Origin: JBBRCE01 sp038205115
Lineage (GTDB): Bacteria > Planctomycetota > Planctomycetia > Pirellulales > JBBRCE01
NCBI GenBank assembly: GCA_038205115.1
Contig: JBBRCE010000006.1
Location: forward strand, 62,001 to 126,000
Length of the DNA stretch: 64,000 nt
Direction: 5' to 3'
The notes beneath the pieces were generated by a model. The model searched no databases. It was given only the letters and a program-made list of their open reading frames with translations, and was not told the DNA's origin. The position numbers and the translations under genes were made by a program. Shown in pieces: positions 25,735-33,468 of this stretch (position 1 is the stretch's first letter; each line of letters opens with the position of its first letter).

Positions 25735-27510
25735 ATGTCGATTCGATGGCGGTCCCGCCGATCGGCCGCGATGCTCATGGCCGCGATGCTGCCATTAATA
25801 CTCGCAGGCTGCGATGGTCCGCCGCCGCCGGCGCCCCAACCGCCCGCGCGGCCGTCAGCCAGCATGCCATCCGCCAAACCTTACGTGCCTCCGCCCGTCG
25901 ACGCCAGTCCGGCGGCAACTGCAGCAGGCACTCCCGCGGTCGGCACGGTCACGCCGGAAAATGCAATCCACGCCGAAGGCACAGGCGACATTCCGCCGAT
26001 CTCTGTCGAAGAGGTGGAACCTAGCGGCGGTTCGGCCATTGATGACCTGACAGCCTTCCATGGCGCGAGTGGTTCGCCCTGGGACCGCGAGCATATCGTG
26101 CGATCAACGCCGCTGCATCGCGCCGAGGGCGCGCTGGTGTTTGCCGCCGGGCCATCCTCCTTGGTTTACGATGGCGAACGAATCATTGACGCCCGAACTG
26201 GTAAAGACACCGCCGCTTTCAACGAGCCTAGCGGCAGTTTGATTTCGTCGCGAGCGTTAAGTACTGACGGGCGTGCGTATGTGATTTCGCATCCGCTCAA
26301 TCTTGCGGCATCCGACAGTCAAACCAAGGTGCTGGAGTGGATTGCCACGCGGACTGGAAAGGTTGTCTTTCAAAACGCGCCTCCGGTCGCCAATGCATCG
26401 GAGGTGCGTCATTTGCAATTTATCAACGCCGGTCTGCTGCTCACCGTTTTTAAGAGCGGGAGTAAGAACGTGGCGGCCGTGTATACGCTGAATCCGCTCG
26501 GGCAGACCACCGGACCGATCGACATTGGCGCATTCGGCGAAGGCGAAGCCGCCGCGCGCGCGGACGGAACGCTGGCCGTGTTTGGCGACGGCGCCGGCAA
26601 CGCCGCCATCTACAACTTGCAACACGCCGATACGCCCATCGCGCTATCACTTCCGCCGCAGCCTGCCGGCGCGAGAATTCTGCCCAACTGGCCAAAAAGC
26701 CTGACGTTTTCACCTTCGGGCGAAGAGATTGCCGGCATCTTCCAAAATCATCTGATCTGCTGGGACGTGCACGGCACGGTGATTTACGACCAGCCACTGC
26801 CGTATGCCCGCCTGGAATCACCGGGCGAACATTCGCTTTCTTGGCTGCCGGCGGGCAACGGTTGGTTTGTTCGCGATCGCTATTTGTTTCTTCGCCAAGA
26901 GAAACAGGTGGTTTGGCAATTGCGTTATCAACCCGATGGCAAAGCGAGATTACTCTCCAGGGACGAACTGCTGTTTGTTTGGAACGGCGGGCTGGGCAAG
27001 CAAGATGTTTCGGTTATCACCACGCCCTGGGAATTGATCGCCCAGGCGCTGAGCGCCAAGCAAACACTCTACCGCAGCGAAGACGCCGTGCTTTTCAATT
27101 TACGGGTGGGCGACGTATTATTCGTGCCGAAGTCCGACGTCGAAAAAACGTTGTACGACGCGCTCAGCAGCCGCATCGTGCAGGCACCAATTGGCTCGCC
27201 GCCCGCGACGACGGGCGCGCTGGAAGTCGATTACTCGGAAGTCGCCGCTCCGCCGGGCGCCAAGCAAGGCGCAGTTTGTAAACTGCGGATGCAACTGATT
27301 CCGCCCGGTGGCGGCGCGCCCATCTGGACCTGCGATTACGATTCCAACCGCAGCAAAGTTTCGCTGCCGGGTTCGAGCGAACAATTGCTGCGAGCGCAGA
27401 CATTTCAACTCATGCAATTGCGACTGCAGCAGTTGCCGTTTCCGACGCGAATTCCCAAAGATTCCTCGCTGCCGCGATTGCCGATCGTTAGCGATATCGA
27501 GAAACGCTAG
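25735..27510 (+). CDS. Lipoprotein with a predicted beta-propeller domain, function unknown
   Basis: 591 aa. The ATG at 25735 has GAGGAT nearby and begins a lipoprotein signal (MLMAAMLPLILAGC). Residues 25-130 are a Pro/Ala-rich linker. The rest consists of many short strands with loose WD40-like spacing (ALVFAAGPSSLVYDGERII, YVISHPLNLAAS, LEWIATRTGKVVF, LTFSPSGEEIAGIFQNHLICWDVHGTVI). I see no catalytic motif. It could be a binding scaffold at the outer face of a membrane. The C-terminal helical part (EQLLRAQTFQLMQLRLQQL) ends the chain. Confidence 0.8.
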   Translation: MSIRWRSRRSAAMLMAAMLPLILAGCDGPPPPAPQPPARPSASMPSAKPYVPPPVDASPAATAAGTPAVGTVTPENAIHAEGTGDIPPISVEEVEPSGGSAIDDLTAFHGASGSPWDREHIVRSTPLHRAEGALVFAAGPSSLVYDGERIIDARTGKDTAAFNEPSGSLISSRALSTDGRAYVISHPLNLAASDSQTKVLEWIATRTGKVVFQNAPPVANASEVRHLQFINAGLLLTVFKSGSKNVAAVYTLNPLGQTTGPIDIGAFGEGEAAARADGTLAVFGDGAGNAAIYNLQHADTPIALSLPPQPAGARILPNWPKSLTFSPSGEEIAGIFQNHLICWDVHGTVIYDQPLPYARLESPGEHSLSWLPAGNGWFVRDRYLFLRQEKQVVWQLRYQPDGKARLLSRDELLFVWNGGLGKQDVSVITTPWELIAQALSAKQTLYRSEDAVLFNLRVGDVLFVPKSDVEKTLYDALSSRIVQAPIGSPPATTGALEVDYSEVAAPPGAKQGAVCKLRMQLIPPGGGAPIWTCDYDSNRSKVSLPGSSEQLLRAQTFQLMQLRLQQLPFPTRIPKDSSLPRLPIVSDIEKR

Positions 27511-27544
27511 GTTATGATTCGCCCGGCGGCGAATGGCGGGAATT

Positions 27545-28036
27545 CTATTTGCGGAAACTCACTTTGGCGCTGGCGGGCGCGGTGAAGAATTCTGCGCCCA
27601 GCCGATAAGCTTGCCCGCGTATGGTCGCTTTAGGCTCGTCGATGAAAAACGCAATTTCCGGTTTATCCGCCGGTCCTGTGACGTCGTTTTTCAAGTGGCC
27701 GAATGGCGGGCCGCTGCTACCCCAGGTGACGAAGACAAGCTGTTGCGTGGCAAAATCGACCTTGCCGCTAAGTTGCTGGGCGAGTTTTTCGCCCAGTGCC
27801 GCGGCGACGTCTTTTTCGGCGGCGAACGTGCGAACGCCCGGCTTGGATGCGAGTTTTGCCGCGTCCATCGCGTCGACCTTGACGTCAATTTTCTGCAGCT
27901 GGGTTGTCGGGCTAGCCGGTTCGGCGGCGAGACAAAGCCACGGAGCGAGGATCGCAAAAAAACATAAAGACCGAATCGCGATCAGGGTCAGTCGCCCGCG
28001 TATGGGCAGCGGCATTTTTAACATCCGTTTTAACAT
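27545..28036 (-). CDS. Small secreted protein, function unknown
   Basis: 163 aa with a signal peptide (LIAIRSLCFFAILAPWLCLAAEPA). The mature part runs LQKIDVKVDAMDAAKLASKP through QQLVFVTWGSSGPPFGHL and ends with a short beta region. I do not recognise it. There are two possible starts, ATG at 28036 and at 28024, both giving the same signal. It lies just after a convergent lipoprotein gene and before the serine hydrolase on the same strand. Confidence 0.75.
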   Translation of the reverse strand: MLKRMLKMPLPIRGRLTLIAIRSLCFFAILAPWLCLAAEPASPTTQLQKIDVKVDAMDAAKLASKPGVRTFAAEKDVAAALGEKLAQQLSGKVDFATQQLVFVTWGSSGPPFGHLKNDVTGPADKPEIAFFIDEPKATIRGQAYRLGAEFFTAPASAKVSFRK

Positions 28037-28096
28037 CCGTGCAATCTCGCTGAGGTATAGGTCGATGGTTGTCCAGGAATGAATCGCAGCGCGGCG

Positions 28097-29221
28097 TTAT
28101 TTGATGATCGCTTCGAGCGTTTCGGTCAGCGACTGTTTGATCAACTCATTGTCTTTTTCGTAATGGTCGTCACGACGGGCATTGAACAGCGCCGCGACGC
28201 AGTATTCATCGTTACGCTGAAGCATCAGCGCCGTGGTGCCGGGCAAACTGCCGAAAAAATAGTATTCACCGCGACTGTTCGGTTCGCGTCGCGCGCCGCT
28301 GAGCCAATAGTGCTGCATGAACTGACAGAGCGCCGGCGCCGAAGCGATCAGCCCGCCGCAGGCGTCGAGCGGTTCGACCCAATAGTCTTGCCCTGCGCCG
28401 GGATACTCGACTTCGCTGGCCGGGCGATTGGCCGCAAGATCGCGGGCCAACTGAATCTCTTTGATCTTGAAGGGGCGCATTACGAGTGATTCGAGCCCAT
28501 CGTAGTACGACTTGCCAGTGGCCCGTTCGATCACGCGTCCGAGCACGATATAGCCCAGGTTCGAATAGCTCCGCCGCTCGCCGGGCGCAAATTGCAGCGG
28601 CTGAGCCAGCATATACTGCACGATCTCCTGCGGTTGGGCGCGGCTCGTGAGCTTCAGCGCCTTTTCGATTCGCGTCAGTTTAAACATCGGATCGTAGGAC
28701 TGATCGCGATCCCAGCCACCGCGATGTTCAAGCAACTGCTGGATGGTGATCTCGCGCAATCGCGCGTCGCCCCACTCGCCAGCCGGCTTGATGCTCAAGT
28801 AGTCGAAAACCTTGGCCTGCGGGTCGATCTTCTTTTCGCGAACTAGCGCGGCAATCGCGGCGGCCGTGATCGGTTTAGTGCAACTGGCAATTCGGAGCAG
28901 CTCGTCGGGCTCGGTCGGATGCGTTTTCTTTTGGTCCTGCCAGCCGTAACCGCGCGAATAAAAAACTTGCCCCTTTCGCGTGATGGCCAGCGTGCTGGAC
29001 GTTGCACCGATTCGATCCATCGACTCCTGCATCCTCGCATCGAAGGCAACAAACTGGGTTGATGCCTGGCCAGTCACCGGACGTGGCGCCGCGGCATCTG
29101 CCGGCACGGGCCGACTCGCATCGACCGTGGGCGATGGCTTAATGGAAGTTGCCGGCGGTTCGGCAAAGACCATTGTCGCCAGGGCAGCGAGCAGAAAAAT
29201 TCCAGCGGAAATGCGAATCAT
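28097..29221 (-). CDS. Secreted class C beta-lactamase-like serine hydrolase
   Basis: 374 aa from the ATG at 29221, which starts a clean signal peptide (MIRISAGIFLLAALATMVFA). A longer frame to 29296 or an ATG at 29269 is possible. Class C penicillin-binding-like hydrolase: the SxxK nucleophile is SCTK in IASCTKPITAA, and the YxN motif is YSNLGYIVLGRVIE. The end region (FFGSLPGTTALMLQRNDEY) is where the third motif lies but lacks a clear KTG. Such proteins act as esterases or DD-peptidases outside the cytoplasm, and are not necessarily lactamases. Confidence 0.88.
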   Translation of the reverse strand: MIRISAGIFLLAALATMVFAEPPATSIKPSPTVDASRPVPADAAAPRPVTGQASTQFVAFDARMQESMDRIGATSSTLAITRKGQVFYSRGYGWQDQKKTHPTEPDELLRIASCTKPITAAAIAALVREKKIDPQAKVFDYLSIKPAGEWGDARLREITIQQLLEHRGGWDRDQSYDPMFKLTRIEKALKLTSRAQPQEIVQYMLAQPLQFAPGERRSYSNLGYIVLGRVIERATGKSYYDGLESLVMRPFKIKEIQLARDLAANRPASEVEYPGAGQDYWVEPLDACGGLIASAPALCQFMQHYWLSGARREPNSRGEYYFFGSLPGTTALMLQRNDEYCVAALFNARRDDHYEKDNELIKQSLTETLEAIIK

Positions 29222-29536
29222 GTGGGCTTCGTTAGGCGGCGTGTAAGCGGTAGACAGTGCGGCGTTCATCTTGGCAAAAACCCCTTCGAAATGCAAATTT
29301 CAACAACAGTGCTCGGCAAATCCAACGGACTGCTAGCGGGCGGCGTCTGGCAGATTCTGCCGGATATGCCGAATCTGCCGATTTTTCTCTCAGTACCGGT
29401 TTTTCACTTGCCGATACCTAGGCAATCAGACTCGCTTCGCGCGGCGGCAAACCGCGCAGCCCAACTCTGATCACTTCAAAAGCAAATCACTTCGCATTCG
29501 GCGGCGGAACTCATCGCGTCGCCAGCAGGGGGAAAT
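29222..29536. other. 315-base divergent intergenic stretch
   Basis: This separates the serine hydrolase (minus) from the outer membrane protein (plus). It holds a hairpin with a T-tract at 29349-29386, listed separately. I see no clear -35/-10 pair for either gene. Confidence 0.6.
29349..29386 (+). terminator. Hairpin followed by T-run upstream of the outer membrane protein gene
   Basis: GGCAGATTC at 29349-29357 pairs with GAATCTGCC at 29371-29379 and is followed within two bases by TTTTT then CTCTC. On the plus strand this is an intrinsic-terminator shape, but no plus-strand gene lies just upstream. It may attenuate transcription into the omp gene at 29537. Confidence 0.5.
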
Positions 29537-30982
29537 ATGACTCGCGTCATGCGACTGCGGCCGTTGGCGGTCCTCGTTCTGGCAATCGCCGCTGTTTTGA
29601 CTTTGAATGTCTCGCTGGCGCAAGCTCAAGTTCGCAGCGCCGGGAATTATCAATACAGCGATTTCGCATCGGAAGATGCCTCGACGGCGCGTGCCGCGAT
29701 GCGACGAGAAAGCTCCGACAATCCCAATCTCGCAACGGTTCCGGCGAAAAAGTCATTCGCAGGCGCAAGCGCGGGCTTCGCCGAGTCATCTCGGCAGGCA
29801 ACGCGGCCCGCGCGGACACTCGTGGCCCAGGTCGATAAACTTCCCGCGCCCGCCGAACCGCAATTGGCCGACATGCCCGTCGGCCAAGGACCGCCAGTTC
29901 CGCCGCCACCTGTTGCCGGGGTGTCTCCGCCGCAAGAATTTCATCCTGCCGGCAGTAACTTCGCCGCGACAACCTGCGGGAATGGCGCCTGTTGTGGCAG
30001 CAGTTGTACCGCTGGACCATGCGGCGAAGGATTGTTCGCCGTCAGCGATGGCGACTGGCATTTTGGAATGCGGCCAGGTCAATGGTATTTGGGCGCCGAT
30101 TATCTCGCCGCCCAAGTCCATATGAGCAAGGCCGACGCATTCGTCCGTACGCAAACCACTTTCGATGCGGCACGTAACGTCACGGCCGTCAACGACGTTG
30201 TCAATTTCGAGTTCGATCGCGAATCTTCCGTTCGCGCGTTTGTCGGGTACCACCTCTGCGGCTGCGATGCTGACCTGCAGTTCACGTATTCGCATTTGGA
30301 GGGCACGGCCAGCCTTACCGGCACGGCAACCGCCGATACCACGATTTCTGGCCACGGCGGACTGGCGGCACTGGCGGCCGGCGACACGTTAGCCGCGCAC
30401 ACCAACGTGGACGTCAACATCTACGATATCACCTTTCGCAAAAAGATGATGCCGTCTTGCCAGGCGGATTGCTGTTGCCCTACCTGGGATTTCTCCTGGT
30501 TTGGCGGAATACGAACGGCCGACGTCTCGCGACACTTCTTCGAAGAAGAGCAATTCGGCTTTTTCCGCAACTTCGATGTCAACAATCAGTTCACGGGCGC
30601 GGGACCGATGGTTGGAATGGAAGCCCGCCGCTATATGATGCAAGGCACGCTCTCGACCTACTTCAAAGGCGATATCGCAACGCTCTTAGGCGACTATCAG
30701 CATCGGTCGCGTCGCGAAGCACCAAACGGGCTGATCGATACCATCGAATTTCAAAATTTCAGCGAAGCGCGAATTGTGCCAGTGATCGACCTGGAAATTG
30801 GCGCCAGTTGGAAGCCCGATTGCCACTGGACCTTCGAGGGTGGTTGGCTCTTGCAAACCTGGTTTGACCTGGGCATGAGCGAAACCAATATCCTGGCTGG
30901 CGCGCCGGTGGCCGAACCGCTCAACAACTCCAGCATTCTGGGCTTCGATGGCTTGTTTGCCCGCGTGCAGTACGCGTTTTGA
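29537..30982 (+). CDS. Outer membrane beta-barrel protein, Lpg1974/BBP7-like
   Basis: 481 aa with a signal peptide (VLVLAIAAVLTLNVSLAQAQ). A Cys-rich segment (CGNGACCGSSCTAGPCGEG, about 155-173) precedes the barrel. The barrel part shows alternating aromatic strands (WYLGADYLAAQVH, GAGPMVGMEARRYM, WTFEGGWLLQTWF) and ends in the C-terminal aromatic SILGFDGLFARVQYAF typical of outer membrane insertion. This end and the GADYL motif match the large Lpg1974/BBP7 family of pore-forming outer membrane proteins expanded in planctomycetes. The Cys clusters are unusual for a barrel and may stabilise the soluble part. Confidence 0.85.
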   Translation: MTRVMRLRPLAVLVLAIAAVLTLNVSLAQAQVRSAGNYQYSDFASEDASTARAAMRRESSDNPNLATVPAKKSFAGASAGFAESSRQATRPARTLVAQVDKLPAPAEPQLADMPVGQGPPVPPPPVAGVSPPQEFHPAGSNFAATTCGNGACCGSSCTAGPCGEGLFAVSDGDWHFGMRPGQWYLGADYLAAQVHMSKADAFVRTQTTFDAARNVTAVNDVVNFEFDRESSVRAFVGYHLCGCDADLQFTYSHLEGTASLTGTATADTTISGHGGLAALAAGDTLAAHTNVDVNIYDITFRKKMMPSCQADCCCPTWDFSWFGGIRTADVSRHFFEEEQFGFFRNFDVNNQFTGAGPMVGMEARRYMMQGTLSTYFKGDIATLLGDYQHRSRREAPNGLIDTIEFQNFSEARIVPVIDLEIGASWKPDCHWTFEGGWLLQTWFDLGMSETNILAGAPVAEPLNNSSILGFDGLFARVQYAF

Positions 30983-31009
30983 TCGCGGAATGCAGGCGCA
31001 TCGTCGGGC

Positions 31010-31954
31010 TTATTTCAGCGCCGGTCCTTCGATGGACTTGCCGCCGGTTTCGAGAATCTGAAATTCGTGGATGCCGTTTTTGCGAGTATCCGTGTATTGC
31101 CAAACGATTTTTTTGTCGGGCGACACCTCAAACAGTTTGACCTGGTTGGCCGCGGCATGATGCGACGTGAACACGGTGTTGCCGTTGGGCAATCGCTGGC
31201 CGCCGCAGCAGTCGTTAATGGGCTTGCCGGGTAGATCGTCATTGCTGATTTGCCAGATCGTTTTGCCATCGGCGTCGACTTCGATGGCCAGGTTGCCGAG
31301 TGTGCAGTCGATCAGCGTATGCCCATCGGGCAGTCGGATGGCCGTGAACGGCATATTAGGCGTCTTGACTTCCCAGACGATCTTGCCGGCCGGCGTGTAT
31401 TCGCGCACGACGCGGTCGGTGAGTTGCGGCACCAGGTAGTTGCCGTTGGCCAATTTGCGTGCCATTCGCGTTTGCAAATGATGGTCCTTGGTTTGCGCCT
31501 GCAGGGCGACTTCGACCAGGATTTTTCCTTGGCGATCGACTTCCAGCAACCGCGGTTGATTGCCTGCTTCTGTCAGCAAAATCCGATCATCCGGCAACAT
31601 CTGCACGGTGTTCACTTCAGACTGCGTGCCCTTGAACGCGAACACGGTTTTGCCTTCGCGGGTAATTTCGACGGCCGCACCGCCCGGATATTCCTTGTTC
31701 TTGGTCAACGCCAACAGCAAATTGCCGCTGGGCAATTGCCAACCATCGCGGGTGGCCTGCGGGTAGGTCCAAATGGTTTTACCGTTGCCATCCGCAAGGA
31801 ATGTTTCCGCGCCCAGCGCCAAGAACGCATGCGTGGTCGCCGGCTCGCCCGCGGACAATGAGCTACTGTTTATTAAGGCAAGTAAGCCCACCAGTCCGCA
31901 GCTCAAGCATTTGGTCCAAAGAATTGCGCGTGGCAAACGGGCATGACTTTTCAT
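31010..31954 (-). CDS. Secreted beta-propeller protein, PQQ-like or aryl-sulfotransferase-like
   Basis: 314 aa with a signal peptide (LSCGLVGLLALINSSSLSA). The rest is a repeated 'RLPNGNxL' or 'xLPDGHTL' turn followed by a strand ending 'GKIVWxV' (WQLPSGNLLLAL, MLPDDRILLTEAGN, RKLANGNYLVPQL, RLPDGHTLID, RLPNGNTVFTSH; GKTIWTYP, GKIVWEVKT, GKTIWQIS, KKIVWQYTD). This is the signature of six- to eight-bladed propellers of the arylsulfotransferase/PQQ-like kind, but no catalytic His or Arg set is evident. Its role may be binding or quinone-linked; unknown. Confidence 0.82.
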   Translation of the reverse strand: MKSHARLPRAILWTKCLSCGLVGLLALINSSSLSAGEPATTHAFLALGAETFLADGNGKTIWTYPQATRDGWQLPSGNLLLALTKNKEYPGGAAVEITREGKTVFAFKGTQSEVNTVQMLPDDRILLTEAGNQPRLLEVDRQGKILVEVALQAQTKDHHLQTRMARKLANGNYLVPQLTDRVVREYTPAGKIVWEVKTPNMPFTAIRLPDGHTLIDCTLGNLAIEVDADGKTIWQISNDDLPGKPINDCCGGQRLPNGNTVFTSHHAAANQVKLFEVSPDKKIVWQYTDTRKNGIHEFQILETGGKSIEGPALK

Positions 31955-32134
31955 GGCTGACCTGTCGAGTGGCGAATGATGGCGGCGTTGAAGCTGCCGT
32001 CATGTTAGTTCGGCCAGTGCATCGCTGGCAACTACTGGAGTTGCCGCGATCAGATAACCGACGCCAGTCGAGCGTTGAATGCAGGCATCGCGACGAAATG
32101 CAAAACCGAAACCAATTCCAAGGAGCAAGACGCC

Positions 32135-32308
32135 ATGGCAAAATCGATCAACGTGAACGATGCCCAGCAGCTCGAAAAAGAAGCTGATGTCGCTGGCGCC
32201 AAACTGGACAAAGCGGCTGACGCTGCCCAATCGGCGCTCGACAGACTCAATCGACTCAGCGATCGCGGCAAGAAACTTAAGAAAGAGTTGAGCGCCGAGC
32301 CCGACTGA
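32135..32308 (+). CDS. Very small helical protein, function unknown
   Basis: 57 aa from the ATG at 32135, with AGGAG nine bases upstream; the open frame to 32075 is probably not translated. It is almost entirely charged helix (NDAQQLEKEADVAGAKLDKAADAAQSALDRLNRLSDRGKK). No signal or membrane segment. It is 74 bases before a second small charged-helical protein on the same strand. Such short helical proteins may be chaperone-like or phage-type scaffolds; I cannot tell. Confidence 0.65.
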   Translation: MAKSINVNDAQQLEKEADVAGAKLDKAADAAQSALDRLNRLSDRGKKLKKELSAEPD

Positions 32309-32382
32309 TCGCGACGAAGCGAAACCGCCAGTTTCATACACATTCACAAGCTACCTGCAACTCGCACACACGAAGCACGACC

Positions 32383-32883
32383 ATGGGCAAGAAAACCACG
32401 CAATTCATCAACAAAATCCAAGGCGAAATCGACGACCTGCGCGAACCGCTCAAGGTGCTTGTCGGCCTGAGCACCACTTTTCAGCAGCAACGCAACGAGT
32501 TTGGCAAATTGCTCGATGCCGTGCAGAAAGTCGATGAAAAGTACGTCGGCGGAAACAATCAGGGCGATAAACGCCACGGCCACAAAGGCAATCTCGAAAA
32601 AGATCTGGCCAACGATCCTGAAAAGAAAAAGCTCAGCGCCAAGATGGACGCCGTCTCCAAAGAGATGGAGCACACGCACGACTGGATGGACGACGTTCGC
32701 AAAGACCTCAACAAAAACCGCGCTAAGCTCAACGACAGCATCAAGCAGTTCGAAGGCTTTGTGAATAAGAAAAAAAGTTCGTGGTTTGGCAGCAAGAGGT
32801 CCGTTCCCGACTCTGAGAAGTTCATCAAGGACGCCAAAGACGCTTCGCGGGGGATTTTGGATGTGAGCAAAAAATTGCCGTAA
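32383..32883 (+). CDS. Lys-rich helical cytosolic protein, function unknown
   Basis: 166 aa without signal or membrane segment. It is strongly helical and Lys/Asp-rich (NKIQGEIDDLREPLKVLVGLSTTFQQQ; DAVSKEMEHTHDWMDDVRKDLNKNRAKLNDSIKQFEGF), with likely coiled coils, and a Gly/His-rich turn (GGNNQGDKRHGHKGN, about 57-71) that could bind metal. It lies just after the 57-aa gene on the same strand; the two probably form one transcription unit. I do not recognise a family. Confidence 0.75.
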   Translation: MGKKTTQFINKIQGEIDDLREPLKVLVGLSTTFQQQRNEFGKLLDAVQKVDEKYVGGNNQGDKRHGHKGNLEKDLANDPEKKKLSAKMDAVSKEMEHTHDWMDDVRKDLNKNRAKLNDSIKQFEGFVNKKKSSWFGSKRSVPDSEKFIKDAKDASRGILDVSKKLP

Positions 32884-33008
32884 TCCAGTCAAAGCCGCAC
32901 AGTTCTGCCTAAATACCGCGTCAACGTTGCTAGCAAACGCCGATAGCAGTCCAGGCGACCGCCGCCGGCATGGCATTCCGAGCGATGAACCGCGTGCTGC
33001 CCTGGACG

Positions 33009-33041
33009 GAATCAGTATAATATTTTATGATACTGATTCCT
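33009..33041. promoter_or_regulatory. Perfect 11-bp palindrome containing TATAAT, upstream of infA
   Basis: GGAATCAGTAT (33009-33019) and ATACTGATTCC (33031-33041) are perfect inverted repeats around an AT-rich 11-base loop. TATAAT occurs at 33017-33022. It is probably the promoter/operator of infA (start 33100), though no good -35 is visible. Confidence 0.55.
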
Positions 33042-33099
33042 GCGCCTGGTGGCCGGGAGTATTGGGATTGAGATTTTCAAGGTGAGATTAGTTCAGCCT

Positions 33100-33327
33100 A
33101 TGACGCAAAAGCAAAAAGAAGAAGCTCTAGAAGTTGATGGCACGGTGACGCAAGCGCTTGCGAACACACGTTTTCGCGTGCAAATTGAAGGCGGTCATAT
33201 CGTGATCGCGCACGTTGCCGGAAGAATGCGCAAGAATTTCATCCGGATTGTGCCGGGCGACCGCGTGAAAGTGGAACTCTCGCCTTATGACCTGACCAAA
33301 GGCCGCATTACGTTCCGCGAACGTTAA
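33100..33327 (+). CDS. infA: Translation initiation factor IF-1
   Basis: 75 aa, the exact family size. IF-1 binds the ribosomal A site and helps initiator tRNA selection. The start at the ATG at 33100 gives the normal N-terminus (KEEALEVDGTVTQAL). The OB-fold is complete: FRVQIEGGHIVIAHVAGRMRKNFIRIVPGDRVKVELSPYDLTKGRITFRER, with the conserved GRMRKN and PYDLTKGRI. The frame upstream to 33049 is not needed. No ribosomal protein or secY gene flanks it. Confidence 0.95.
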   Translation: MTQKQKEEALEVDGTVTQALANTRFRVQIEGGHIVIAHVAGRMRKNFIRIVPGDRVKVELSPYDLTKGRITFRER

Positions 33328-33468
33328 TCGCCGGGCCGCTTCTCACCTTCGCGCGTTCTCTCACAATGCGCGATATACGTTCTCCGACTGTTTCTGCGCT
33401 GGCATTGCGCGTATCAGTCGGCCGTATATCCCTTGCAGCAATCGACCGACGACAATTCGCTTACGCCG

